Assembly (NCBI GenBank): GCA_963788935.1
Contig: CAWBIM010000003.1
Span: 248,001 to 312,000, forward strand
Reading direction: 5' to 3'
Length of the DNA: 64,000 nucleotides
Source of the DNA: JAOPZW01 sp963788935
Lineage (GTDB): Bacteria > Actinomycetota > Thermoleophilia > Solirubrobacterales > Solirubrobacteraceae
Position 1 is the stretch's first letter, and each line of letters starts with the position of its first letter. A program made the translations under genes and the position numbers. Below are positions 7,860 to 17,548 of this stretch, one piece after another. Below the pieces are notes generated by a model. The model had not been told where the DNA came from, searched no databases, and worked only from the letters and a program-made list of their open reading frames with translations.

Positions 7860-7874
7860 TAGGCCTATCTGATA
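7858..7874 (+). promoter_or_regulatory. Palindromic operator candidate for the TetR regulator
   Basis: GATAGGCCTATC at 7858-7869 is a perfect 12-bp palindrome. It is followed by an overlapping TATCTGATA. It begins inside the stop codon of the ATP-grasp gene and ends 8-9 bp before the TetR ATG, over the likely -10 (GATACT, 7871-7876). An autoregulatory TetR site is the simplest reading. Confidence 0.55.
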
Positions 7875-7882
7875 CTGCGCAC

Positions 7883-8416
7883 ATGGCGCGGCGACAAACG
7901 GCGGCCCAGCGCCGCGAGCACCTGCTCGACGCGGCGGTCGCCGAGTTCGCGGAATCCGGCTACCACGCCGCGAGCACGACGGCGATCGCGCGGCGGGCCG
8001 GGATCTCCCAGCCGTACATCTACGCGCTGTACCGCAACAAGCAGGAGCTGTTCCTCGCCGCCTACCGGCAGGTCGCCGAGCGCATCCGCGAGCAGCTCGT
8101 GACCGCGGCGCGGGACGCCGGCTCCGAGCCCGAGGACCGCCTGCAGGCGATGGGCGACGCCTACCTCGGGCTGATCGCCGACCGCGCCGACGTCCTCTGC
8201 CAGCTCCAGGCCTACGCGGCCGCGGGGGACGCCGGGCTGCGCGAGCCGGTACGCGAGGAGTTCCTCCGCGTGTTCGAGGCCGTCCGCGCCGCGGCGGGCG
8301 TCTCGCGCGAGGAGGCGAGCTTCTTCTTCGCGGGCGGGATCTTCCTCGCGATCGCGGGCGCGCTCGAGATCCCGCCGGACTACTGGCCCGGCGGGCCGGA
8401 CGACGCGCCGGACTGA
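7883..8416 (+). CDS. TetR/AcrR family transcriptional regulator
   Basis: A 177-residue TetR protein. The N-terminal DNA-binding domain (residues 8-55) has the typical REHLLDAAVAEFAESGYHAA and helix-turn-helix TAIARRAGISQPYIYALYRN with KQELF. The remaining helical domain binds an unknown ligand. The ATG at 7883 gives the canonical length and follows a palindrome that is a likely operator. Being 23 bp downstream of the ATP-grasp gene and in the same direction, it may be a regulator of the esterase/ATP-grasp cassette, though the cassette promoter would be far upstream. Confidence 0.92.
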   Translation: MARRQTAAQRREHLLDAAVAEFAESGYHAASTTAIARRAGISQPYIYALYRNKQELFLAAYRQVAERIREQLVTAARDAGSEPEDRLQAMGDAYLGLIADRADVLCQLQAYAAAGDAGLREPVREEFLRVFEAVRAAAGVSREEASFFFAGGIFLAIAGALEIPPDYWPGGPDDAPD

Positions 8417-8590
8417 TCGCCCTATCGATTGTCAGCAAACGACCCTTCCGCTGCCGGATGGCAGTGATGGGCCGTGCGTGAACGCGAACTGAACCCTGCA
8501 CGGCGCGGCAGCCCCGGCAGAGAGGCTCTGCCCTCGGAGGTGTCCCCCAACCGGGGAATGATTGGCGTACGTCAATCCACGTCGTTGACC

Positions 8591-8604
8591 AGGGGGGAAC
8601 CTTG
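8591..8604 (+). promoter_or_regulatory. Strong ribosome binding site deciding a TTG start
   Basis: AGGGGGG followed by AACC and TTG. The same arrangement (AGGGGGG, four bases, TTG, then Arg-Asp/His-Asp-Arg codons) precedes the two paralogues at 11624 and 13556. The 185-bp gap 8417-8601 holds this site and an inverted CTCTGCC/GGCAGAG hairpin around 8517-8533, but no gene. Confidence 0.75.
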
Positions 8605-11349
8605 TCACGTAACGACCGTGGTCCGGGCGGGGGAATCGATCGAGGGCGGACGCGCACCTCGACGACGATCTCGTCACGGACCCGTTTTGTCGGCCGGCTC
8701 ATCGCCGGCCGCTCGCGCAGGAACGTCGTGTTCCTGTCGCTGCTGTTCGCGCTCGGCGCCTGCGCCGTCGCCATCGCCAAGCCGGGCGGGGCCGTCACCG
8801 GCGACTCGCCCGCGGCTCCGGGAACGCCCGGGCTCGCCCAGCGGGGCGCCGTCGCCAAGAACGGCTTCCCGGCTTGGTACAAGGACAAGACCGGGGTCCG
8901 GCTCGAGCCGTGCCTCGACGCGTCCGACCCGCTCTGCATCATGGGCACACTGCCTCATCCGGACGCCGATGTGACCGCGGACGACGTCACCGGCAACTTC
9001 CCGGACGAGTTCTTCTACCAGGCCGGCGACGCCGGCATCGACAACGTCGGCACCGGCACCGCCGGCAAGTTCGGCAAGGCGAGCCTCGTGGCGTCGCTCG
9101 AGGGCGCGTTCTTCAACGGGCCGCCCGAGGCGAACCAGCAGATGGTCTTCGCCCGCCTGCGCCTGAAGGTCACGTCCGGCCTGCTGCCGGACACGGAGTA
9201 CACGTTCGTGCACCCGTACGGCGAGCGCACGATCAAGACCGACCCGGGCGAGGACAACCTCTTCGTCACCGAGGACATCGGCGCCGGCGCGGGCACGTTC
9301 GACGACGCGCTCAAGGGCCGCATCGCGCCGTTCCTCAAGTGGGACCCGAACGTCGCGCCCGCCGCGCCGGACGGCTACATCGGCGACCCGAACGTCGACC
9401 ACCCGATCACCGGTGGCGTGAACGACTACTTCGCGATCATCGGCCCGGGCATCGGCGCCAACAAGCTGCAGGACGGCACGCAGACCTGCAACGCCGACGC
9501 GATGGCCAAGGCCGTCGCGATCCTCGGCCCCGGTGCCACGCAGGCGGACTGCATCGCGACGAACCTCTTCTCGCTCATGGGCAAGAAGGCGGAGAACGCC
9601 GGCGTGGACGTCAAGCGCGACACGTTCTCGCGTGACGCCGCCGGCAACACGTCGGTCGACGTCCTGGCCGACTCCGACGCCGGCCAGACGATCGTCGCCC
9701 GCGACCCGAACGCCGCGCGCCGCGCGACGTCGGACCGCCTGTTCCCGACCACGAAGATGATCGAGAACGACGGCAAGTACTACGTCCACGTCGTCATGGC
9801 GCCCGACAAGGGCTTCCCGAAGGCGACCGACGACCAGGTCGAGGTCGTCAACGGGACCGACGGCAACCCGCAGGACGCCAAGAAGGTCACGCCCGTGGAC
9901 GAGATCCTCGAGCCGACCGCGACGTTCACGACGCCTGACGGCGGCGGCACCGGCGGCAAGCTCGTCGTCACCGCCAAGTCGAGCGACCAGTTCGGCGACG
10001 ACAACGTGAAGCTGTCGGTCGACGACCCGAACGGCGGCTCGCCCGTCGACCTCGACGCGAGCGGCAAGGCGACGATCACCGGCGTCACGGTGGCCCCGGC
10101 CACGGTCACGGTCACCTCGAGCAAGGGCGGCACCCTCGACGTGCCCGTCCACCTCGACGTGAACGGCGTCGCGAACGACTCGACGCTGACGGCGTACGCG
10201 GGCAAGGACGTCCACGTCGACGGCGGCAAGACGGCGAAGCTGTTCGGCACCGGCTCGCAGGGCAACATCGCGAGCTACCACTGGACCGGCCCGTTCGCGG
10301 TCGACCCGGCCACCCGCGCCGTGAACACCGCGGCCCCGGTCGCCGGCGGCCCCGCGCTCAGTGACGCGGACACCGACACCGCGTCGGTGGCCACGTCCGG
10401 CGCCGGCGAGTTCGGCTACCAGCTGACCGTCACCGACGACGGCGGCGCCACGAAGTCCGACACGATGGTCCTGACCGTCGGTGCGGGCGGCGGCGGCGGT
10501 GGCGGCGGCGGCGGTACCGTCGACCTCCTGACGGCGGGCAAGAACCGCTTCCAGGCGTCGGCGCAGCGGCTCGTGATCGACGGCGTCGCCGCGGTGACGT
10601 CGACCCACAAGATCGACATCTGGTTCTCGCCGACGATCCACCCGGGCACGACGCCCGACGCGATCGCCAACGTGGACCCGGTCGACGGCAGCTGGGCGTT
10701 CGACAGCGGCCGCGGCGGCACGCCGACGATCCCGGCCTGCAGCTGCGTCAGCTACATCTCCGAGCTCGGTAACCCGGCCTCCACCGACATCGGCGGGAAC
10801 GCCGAGGTCACTGCCGGCACCGCGCACGAGGTCTGGCAGAACATCACCATCGACAACACCGCCATCGGTGGCGGTGGCGGCGGTGGCGGCGGTGGCGGCG
10901 GTGGCGGCGGTGGCGGCGGTGGCGGCGGCGGTGCCGGCCCGGGCCTCGTCGCTCCCGGCGCCCGCCCGCGGCGGCTGCGGCTGCGGCGGCTCCCGCCGGT
11001 GCCATCCCCGTCGTCGGCGCCACGGCGGCCGCGACGCTCCGCGGCCCTCGGTGCGGCTCGCGTGCTCGCTCCGGCGACCGTGACGGCGGCGGCCATCGGG
11101 CCCGTCACCGTGGCGGTGCCCGCCGGCGCGAACATCGTCCGTCTCCGGCTCCTGACCACCGCCGACAAGGCGCTGTTCTCGACCTTCAAGGCGGTCAAGG
11201 GCGGCACCAAGATCAAGGTCACCATCCGCTCGGCCAAGCTGCGCAAGCAGCTGCGCTCGGGCAAGCGCTACCTCGTCGAGGTCCGGGCCGGGACGGCCCG
11301 CAACCACCTCGGCCGGCCGGCGCGCAAGGTGGTCCGCATCCGCCGCTAG
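8602..11349 (+). CDS. Large secreted surface protein with poly-Gly linkers, paralogue 1
   Basis: A 915-residue exported protein not recognised by name. An Arg-rich N-region and a hydrophobic core near residues 43-60 (NVVFLSLLFALGACAVAIA) form the signal. The next domain has the family signature GFPAWYKDKTGVRLEPCLD with Cys-containing DPLC and EFFYQAGDAG. Immunoglobulin-like/PKD-type beta modules follow (about 430-640: VDGGKTAKLFGTGSQG, GEFGYQLTVTDDGGA). Then come a short and a 22-residue poly-Gly linker and a C-terminal beta module with LRKQLRSGKRYLVEVRAGT. TTG is used as start. Between about 10970 and 11045 the frame becomes Arg/Pro-rich, while the adjacent frame reads like the Ala-rich linker of paralogue 3. 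Two compensating indels are therefore suspected. Confidence 0.85.
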   Translation: MSRNDRGPGGGIDRGRTRTSTTISSRTRFVGRLIAGRSRRNVVFLSLLFALGACAVAIAKPGGAVTGDSPAAPGTPGLAQRGAVAKNGFPAWYKDKTGVRLEPCLDASDPLCIMGTLPHPDADVTADDVTGNFPDEFFYQAGDAGIDNVGTGTAGKFGKASLVASLEGAFFNGPPEANQQMVFARLRLKVTSGLLPDTEYTFVHPYGERTIKTDPGEDNLFVTEDIGAGAGTFDDALKGRIAPFLKWDPNVAPAAPDGYIGDPNVDHPITGGVNDYFAIIGPGIGANKLQDGTQTCNADAMAKAVAILGPGATQADCIATNLFSLMGKKAENAGVDVKRDTFSRDAAGNTSVDVLADSDAGQTIVARDPNAARRATSDRLFPTTKMIENDGKYYVHVVMAPDKGFPKATDDQVEVVNGTDGNPQDAKKVTPVDEILEPTATFTTPDGGGTGGKLVVTAKSSDQFGDDNVKLSVDDPNGGSPVDLDASGKATITGVTVAPATVTVTSSKGGTLDVPVHLDVNGVANDSTLTAYAGKDVHVDGGKTAKLFGTGSQGNIASYHWTGPFAVDPATRAVNTAAPVAGGPALSDADTDTASVATSGAGEFGYQLTVTDDGGATKSDTMVLTVGAGGGGGGGGGGTVDLLTAGKNRFQASAQRLVIDGVAAVTSTHKIDIWFSPTIHPGTTPDAIANVDPVDGSWAFDSGRGGTPTIPACSCVSYISELGNPASTDIGGNAEVTAGTAHEVWQNITIDNTAIGGGGGGGGGGGGGGGGGGGGGGAGPGLVAPGARPRRLRLRRLPPVPSPSSAPRRPRRSAALGAARVLAPATVTAAAIGPVTVAVPAGANIVRLRLLTTADKALFSTFKAVKGGTKIKVTIRSAKLRKQLRSGKRYLVEVRAGTARNHLGRPARKVVRIRR
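10867..10932 (+). repeat. GGC/GGT tandem repeat encoding 22 glycines
   Basis: An uninterrupted run of GGT and GGC codons in a GGTGGCGGC period encodes a flexible linker in the first secreted paralogue. A shorter run is near 10488-10515. Such tracts are prone to slippage and to sequencing indels. Confidence 0.9.
11167..11271 (+). repeat. 105-bp direct repeat, copy 1 (3' end of paralogue 1)
   Basis: This segment matches 16092-16196 with only 4 mismatches in 105 positions by direct comparison, although the two proteins are otherwise clearly diverged. It encodes the LFSTFKAVKGGTKIKV part of the shared C-terminal module. Confidence 0.9.
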
Positions 11350-11373
11350 GCGCGCGGACATCCCGCAGCATCG

Positions 11374-11410
11374 GGACGCCCTCCCCGGCCACGCGCCGGG
11401 GAGGGCGTCC
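11374..11410 (+). terminator. Strong hairpin terminator after paralogue 1
   Basis: A 16-bp perfect stem (GGACGCCCTCCCCGGC with its complement) closes a 5-nt loop, followed by GTCGTTTG with little T-tract. It lies 24 bp past the stop. Near-identical stems follow paralogue 3. The rest of the 274-bp gap to 11623 holds no gene that I can support. Confidence 0.85.
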
Positions 11411-11623
11411 GTCGTTTGCGGCCGCCGAGCGCCCGGGCGCCAGGCCCGCCTCGCCCCGATCTCGTCCTTTCCGGTGCACAGGCTGCGCGATCACGCACAA
11501 ATGGGTGCGCGTCGATCGCAGCCGCGAGTGCGTCTTCCGCCCTTCGGCTGTCATCCGATCGGAGGAACGATTCGTCCCTCGGAACTGGAACGACTCCACT
11601 GTTCGTCGACCAAGGGGGGTACC

Positions 11624-13297
11624 TTGCATCGTCACGACCGTGGGGCGGGGGTCGAGACCGCATCCGCGCTGCCGCGCGCGGACGCCGGTTGGTCTCGCCG
11701 CGCCCTGACACGCATATTCGCCGTCCGCCGCCGCCGGCTCGCCGTCGCGGCGGCGCTCGCCCTCGGGCTGGCGCTGCCCGCGACGGCGGGGCCTCGGACG
11801 GCATCGGCTCCCACGGCCCCGTCACCGAGGCCTACGGGTGGTTCCCCGAGTGGTACGAGGACTCCGCCGGCACGCGCCTCGAGCTGTGCCTCGAGGGCCC
11901 GTACTGCATGGCCTCGATCGAGGCGCCCCTCCCGCATCCCGACCAGCCGGCGAGCTTCCCGGACAACTTCCCCGAGGAGGCGTTCTGGTGGGCGGCCGAG
12001 ACCACCCTGACCTATCCGGGCGGCCAGGCGCTGCTCGTGCTCGGCCAGGAGGCCGCGTTCGCCAACGGCCCGCTGGTCGCGGGCGACCAGGTCGCGTTCG
12101 CGCGCATCCGGATCCGCGCCACGGGCCTCGTCCCGGGCGCGTGGTACCGCTTCACGCACCCCTACGGCCAGATCGACCTGCAGGCGGTCGACAAGGCGCC
12201 GCGCGTCGTGAACTACACCTCCGATGTCGGCTGCACGCGCCCCGCCGTGTGACGACGACGCCTTCGCGCGGATGGGCGACGGCGTGGTCGGGCCGGACTA
12301 CCTGCAGTGGGACACGACCCAGTCCGCGCCGCCCGAGGGCTACCTCGGCAACCCGAGCATCGCCCATCGCGTCACGGGCAGCCGGTTCGTCCCGGCCGGC
12401 GAGGCCGAGCCGGCGAACTTCTTCCGCATCCAGCGGATCGACGGGCCGGGCGGAAAGGTCACCGGCGAGGTCGGACAGACGGACTTCTTCAACCTGCAGG
12501 GCAAGCTCGCGGGCCCCGCCCAGGGTCACTTCGCCGCCGCGCCGCTGCGCTTCGACGCCCGCACGGTCGGGACGAGCGCCGTGGACGAGGTCACGCTGCG
12601 CAACACCGGCTCGGGCGAGCTCGCGCTCGGGAACGCGGCGGTCGGCGGGGACGACGCGCACGACTTCTGGGTCGCGGGCGGCGACTGCGCGCTGCCCCGG
12701 ACGCTCGCCCCGGGCGAGACGTGCCGCCTGCGCGTCGGGTTCGAGCCGTCGGCCGTGGGCGCGCGGACCGCGCGCCTCGAGGTCGGCGGGACGGCGGGCG
12801 GCGAGCCCACGCTCCACACCGTCGCGCTCTCCGGCGGCGCGACCGCCGTCCCCGTGCCCGTGACCCCGACACCCGCGGCGACCGCACCGGCCGCCGCGCC
12901 CGGACCAGGGCCCGCGGCCCTCGTCCCCCTCGGCGAGACGGTCACCGTCCTCGGCGCGACCGCGCGCTCGACGCGGGCGACCGTGCGCGCGCTGACGGTC
13001 GCCCCGCGAATCGCCCGGGCCCGTGTCCGGGCCGAAGGCCTGCGGGTCACCTTGCGCATCGCGGGCGAGGCGAACGTCGTCCGCGTGCGCATCCGGCGCG
13101 CGCGGGACGGATGGGCCGGGCCGCTCGTCACCGAGACGTTCCGCTCGCCGACGAGCAACCCGGTGCGCCTGCGGCTCGCCGCCCGCGCCCTGCGGCGCGA
13201 CCTCACGCCGGGCCGCTACCGCGTCGAGATCGCCGCCGGCACGAGCCGGACGACGCTCGGCCCGGTGGCGACCCGGACGGTCCAGGTCACGCGCTGA
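11624..13297 (+). pseudogene. Secreted surface protein, paralogue 2, two frame changes
   Basis: The second paralogue starts with TTG after AAGGGGGGTACC and opens HRHDRGAGVETASALP, with a signal core RLAVAAALALGLALPATAG. Around 11790 the homologous frame shifts, then continues AYGWFPEWYEDSAGTRLELC, matching the WY-D-G-LE-C signature of paralogues 1 and 3. A second shift near 12235 leads to GDGVVGPDYLQWDTTQ and on to an ASH/choice-of-anchor D type module (VTLRNTGSGELALGNAAVGG, FEPSAVGARTARLEVGG). A Pro/Ala linker and a C-terminal beta module ending RTVQVTR follow. If the two single-base shifts are errors, the protein is about 557 residues. Function unknown; probably cell-surface. Confidence 0.8.
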
Positions 13298-13305
13298 AAC
13301 CTGCG

Positions 13306-13338
13306 CGCGGGGCGCCGGCCGACCGCCGGCGCCCCGCG
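13306..13338 (+). terminator. Hairpin terminator after paralogue 2
   Basis: A 14-bp perfect GC stem (CGCGGGGCGCCGGC and complement) with a 5-nt loop, 8 bp past the stop. The gap to 13555 otherwise contains only the leader of paralogue 3. Confidence 0.8.
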
Positions 13339-13555
13339 TCACGCCGCGCTGACATCGCTCGGCGGGTTCGTGCCGAGCGCCGTGCGGGCCCGATGCACCG
13401 GCTTTTCGTCAACCGCGTGAGAACTGCAGTTCCGTGCAGAAAGGCGTGCACGACGTGGCAACCCCGGCTACGCGTTCCTGACCACACCGGTCTCCCGACG
13501 GACCGCCATCATCGGTGGTCGCAACGTCCATCGATGAGTTTGCCAGGGGGGTAAC

Positions 13556-16271
13556 TTGTCTCGCTTCGACCGCGGCACGGACGCGAAGGTCGAGGAGGCG
13601 CGCCAGCGCGCTTCGTCCATCTCGCGACCGGCTGCACTGTTCCAGCGCTTGCGCGCCGGCCATCCGCGCCGGAACATCGCGTTTCTCGCGCTCACGCTCA
13701 TGCTCGGTACGGCCGCCGTCGCGGTCGCCGGGCCGTCCGGCGGTTTCGTCGACGGCGCCGGCAACCAGTCGGCGAAGGGCATCGTCAAGTTCGGCCCGAT
13801 CAACCCGGAGAACGGATTCCCGGATTGGTACCGCGACTCGCGCGGCAACGAGGTCGAGCCCTGCCTGCAGGCCGCCGACCCGAACTGCAACGCGCCCGAG
13901 GTCCCGGATCCCACCAAGGAGACGACCTGGCCCGACAACTTCCCGGGCGAGTTCTTCTACTGGATGGGCGAGGCCGGCCTGACCGCCAACGGCGGCAACG
14001 ACGTCCTCGCCGAGTACGCGGTCGAGGGCACCTTCGCCGCGGAGATCCCGCGCTTCCCGGACCAGATGGTGTTCACCCGCACGCGCTACCGCATCCGCGG
14101 CGGCCTGCAGCCCGACACCGACTACAAGATCACCAACCCGTACGGCGTCGACGTGGTCCACACCGACCCGGGCGCCACGGACCTCTTCGTCACCGAGGAC
14201 GTCGGCGCGGCCGCCGGCGCGTTCGGCTCGCTGTTCGACGGCCAGGTCGGCCCGCTGCTCTCGTGGGACGCGGGTGCGCCCGCCGGCTACCTCGGCGATC
14301 CCGCCGTGGCCCACGCGGTCGAGGGCAGCCCGTTCGGCACGAACTTCGTGAAGGTCGAGGGCCCCGGCGTCGGTGGCGCCAACAACCCGAACCCGTGCCC
14401 CGGCCTCACCGCGACCACGTCTGCAGGACTGCATCTACACCGAGCTGTTCAACATCACCGGCAAGGAGTCGACGCGCGGTGGCGTCGAGGTCGCCCGGGC
14501 GACGTACTCGCGCGGCGCCGCGGCCGACGCGAAGCCGCAGATCGACGTCCTCGCCGAGTCGAAGGCGAACAAGGACATCGTGGTCCGTGACACCGTCGCG
14601 GGCACCGGCCGTCGCTTCCAGACCTCCGCCCTCGTCAAGGATGGCGGCCGCTACTTCACGCACATCGACGTCCAGGGCGACCTGCCCACGGAGGTCGAGG
14701 TCCTGAACCGCAGCGACACCCCGATGACCGTCAAGCAGGTCAAGGTCGTCGACCACCTCGTCGGCTCGGCCCTGTACAACGCCGACACCGACACGCTGCA
14801 CGTCGAGGCCCAGAGCAGCGACCGCCAGCTCCCGCTGACGGACCTCAAGATCGAGGATCCCAACCGCGCGCTGTCGACCGCCGGCTCCACCGACATCACC
14901 GGTGTGACGGTCCCGCCGGACGCGGTCACGGTCTCCTCGAAGGCCGGTGGCACGGTCTCGATCCCGGTCCAGATCCAGGGCGCGGGCTTCGAGCCGCTGC
15001 CGCTCACGGCGAACCCCGGCCCGGCCCAGACGGTCGAGCAGGGCGTGACGGTCACGCTCGACGGTGGCGCCTCCACGGGCAACATCGACGGCTACCAGTG
15101 GACCGGCCCGGCCGGCATCACGATCAACGGCGCGAACTCGTCGAAGGCGACCTTCACGGCGCCCAGCACCGCGGGGGACTACACGTTCACCCTGAAGGTG
15201 GACGGGACCGACGGCGTGCCGCCGGTGCCGACGTCGAAGACCGCCACCGTGACGATCCGCGTCAACCCGATCACGCGGGCCATCGCCCGGATCGCGCTCG
15301 GCGGCACGGTGCAGGGCGCGAACGCGCTGGTCACCGTCCCGCAGAACATGCCGCTGACGCTCGACGCCGGTTCGTCGCAGGGCGCCGCGTCGTTCACCTG
15401 GAGCCAGGTGAGCGCGGCCCCGGCCGTCGACCTCGGTCGCACGGACGGCTCGAAGCTGAGCTTCACGTTCCCGAAGCGCGGCACGCGGCTCGTCCTGCAG
15501 GTGCAGGTCCGCAACCCCGGCGTCTCGCCGGCCCAGTGCAACGCGACCCGGTGCTCCACGGTGCAGATCCGGCTCGACCCGGAGGCCGACACGCTCAACA
15601 CGACCAAGGTGCGCTTCACGCCCGCCTCGTCGCGCTGGGTGATCGACGGCACCGCGAGCTCGACGAAGGCCAACCACGTCCAGGTCTACAGCGGCTTCGC
15701 GCAGAACCCGGACATGCGGATCGGCACCTCGGACGTCCTCAGCGACGGCACGTGGTCGGTCGACGCCCGTGACTCGGTGGTCCCGGTGACGACCTGCACG
15801 TGCGTGACGATCGTCTCCGATCGCGGTGGGGTCCGTGTCGACCAGCTCGAGAAGCCGAACCTGCTGCCGACGCCGACGGTCGACCCCGGTGTGGCGACCA
15901 CGCAGGCCGCCGCCGCGGTGACCCCGCTCGCGGCCGCCGTCCCGCTCGCCGGCACGACGTTCGCCGCCGCGCGGATCGGCGCTCCGGCCACCGTGGCCGC
16001 GGGCACGGTCGCGTCGTCCGGCGTGCCCGTGACGGTCTCGGTCCCGACCGGTGCGACGCTCCTGCGTCTGCGGGTCCTGACCACGAACAACAAGGCGCTG
16101 TTCTCGACCTTCAAGGCCGTCAAGGGCGGCACCAAGGTCAAGGTCAACATCCGCTCGGCCAAGCTGCGCAAGCAGCTGCACTCGGGCAAGCGCTACGTCA
16201 TCGAGGTCCGCGCCGGCACGGCGAAGAACCGCCTCGGCAAGCCGACGCGCAAGGTGATCCGCATCCGCTAG
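13556..16271 (+). pseudogene. Secreted surface protein, paralogue 3, one frame change
   Basis: The third paralogue starts with TTG after AGGGGGGTAAC. It has an Arg-rich N-region, a signal core NIAFLALTLMLGTAAVAVAG, and the family signature ENGFPDWYRDSRGNEVEPCL. A single shift near 14415-14430 separates this part from the remainder, which resumes LQDCIYTELFNITGKES in register with paralogue 1. PKD-like modules follow (TVEQGVTVTLDGGASTGNID, then GDYTFTLKVDGTDG). After an Ala-rich linker comes the C-terminal module LRKQLHSGKRYVIEVRAGT. The joined length is about 904 residues, close to paralogue 1. A surface or matrix role is inferred from the export signal and beta modules. Confidence 0.82.
16092..16196 (+). 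repeat. 105-bp direct repeat, copy 2 (3' end of paralogue 3)
   Basis: Counterpart of 11167-11271 with 4 mismatches in 105. It points to gene conversion or unusually strong constraint on this segment. Confidence 0.9.
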
Positions 16272-16306
16272 GAGCGCGGCCCACCGCCGACCGTCCGACG
16301 GTCCTC

Positions 16307-16342
16307 GACGCCCTCCCCGGCCCCCGTGCCGGGGAGGGCGTT
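16307..16342 (+). terminator. Hairpin terminator after paralogue 3
   Basis: A 15-bp stem, GACGCCCTCCCCGGC against GCCGGGGAGGGCGTT with one G-U pair and a 6-nt loop. It is almost the same stem as after paralogue 1. It also lies just past the end of the convergent methyltransferase gene and may serve both directions. Confidence 0.85.
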
Positions 16343-16347
16343 CGCGT

Positions 16348-17432
16348 TCAGGGCCGGACTTCGAACACGTTGTTGAACGGGGTCTGGGCGGCGATGCGGA
16401 AGTGGGTGAACCCGGCCTCTTGCACGACGGCCTGGATGCGGGCGGGCCCGGCCTGCGCGCCGAGCGCGAGGCCGACGTCCTGCGACAGCGACGCCGGGGT
16501 GCAGAGCAGCGTCGCTGAAGCCGTAGTAGGTGCGCCCGACCGGGTTGAGGTTGTCCTCGACGTGGTCGCCGGCGGCGGGCTCGACGATCATCCACGTCCG
16601 CCCTGGGCGCGAGCGTCGAGTGGACGTGGCGGGCGGCACCGACCGGGTCGCCCATGTCGTGCAGGCAGTCGAACATCGTCACCAGGTCGAAGCCGGCGCC
16701 GGTGTAAGCCGGCGGCCGGCGCGGCCTCGAACGTGACCCGGTCGCTGACCCCGGCGTCGCGCGGCGCGCTCGCGGGCGGTGTCGATCGAGCCCGCGTGGT
16801 AGTCCGAGCCGGCGAACGTCGAGGCCGGGAACGCCTGGGCCATCAGGATCGTCGACGCCCCGTGCCCGCACCCGACGTCCGCGACGCTCGCCTCCCGCCT
16901 GCAGCTTCTCGGTGACGCCGTCCAGGGCGGGCAGCCAGCCCTCGACGAGGTTGGCGTGGTAGCCGGGACGGAAGAACCGCTCGCAGCCGTCGTGGACGTG
17001 GTGGTTGTGCTCATGCCAGCCCACCCCCGTCCCCGCCCGCGCCGCCTCGATGATCCGCGGCGCATCCAGGATCGACCCGAACGCCGTCTCGAACAGCCCG
17101 GGCAGAAACGCCGGACTGTCGGCCTCGGTCAGCGCCACCGCCTGCTCGGGCGGCAGGCTGTACCGCTCGCTCTCGGGGTCATAGGTCACGTACCCGCCCG
17201 CGGCCTGCGCGTTGAGCCACTCCCGCAGATAGCGCTCCGCCGTCCCCGTCCGCTCCGCGATCTCCGTCGGCGACAGCGGCCCCGCGCCGGCCATCGCCCG
17301 ATACAAGCCCAGCCGGTCACCCATCACCACCAACGCCGCGTTGAGCGTCGCGCCGACCTCCTCCACGGCACGGAACACGAACTGCTCGAGCTTGGCGGGA
17401 TCGAGCACAGGCTGCTCGTCGAGGGTCGTCAT
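16348..17432 (-). pseudogene. Class I SAM-dependent methyltransferase with winged-helix N-terminus, several frame changes
   Basis: The N-terminal 200 residues are intact. They start at ATG 17432 (MTTLDEQPVLDPAKLEQFVF), with a winged-helix segment LSPTEIAERTGTAERYLREW of the kind found in Rv2258c-like/O-methyltransferase proteins. After PALDGVTEKLQAGG the frame shifts (about 16890) to SVADVGCGHGASTILMAQAF, the SAM-binding glycine loop. It shifts again near 16705 to FDLVTMFDCLHDMGDPVGAA, and again in 16500-16640 to reach the end FNNVFEVRP. At least three or four single-base shifts are needed. The substrate is unknown. It is divergent from a LysR gene and shares its upstream region. Confidence 0.8.
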
Positions 17433-17516
17433 GCCGGTCTCCTTCGCGTCTTGCAGGGCTGGGAACGGAACGCGCGCGGCCCGGACGAGCGTTCCAGCGG
17501 CCGGCATCAGTTGCAA

Positions 17517-17540
17517 TCGTGATCACGAACGTTCTATAAG
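17517..17540 (+). promoter_or_regulatory. LysR operator/promoter region between divergent genes
   Basis: TCGTGATCACGA (17517-17528) is a perfect 12-bp palindrome overlapping a second one, GAACGTTC (17527-17534). TATAAG (17535-17540) follows, exactly 8 nt before the LysR ATG. This is the layout expected for an autoregulated LysR gene with a leaderless transcript. Confidence 0.55.
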
Positions 17541-17548
17541 CGGCACTG

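Noticed and set aside
8674..11361. Long open frame on the lower strand opposite secreted paralogue 1 (about 895 codons)
   Set aside because: High-GC codon usage keeps antisense frames open. Its translation is Arg/Asp/Val-rich low complexity with no family features, while the upper strand has a signal peptide, ribosome site and terminator.
14406..17516. Very long lower-strand open frame starting in the methyltransferase and running through paralogue 3
   Set aside because: Only its first 200 residues are a real protein (methyltransferase N-terminus). The rest is antisense to paralogue 3 and arises because a frame change removed the true stop.
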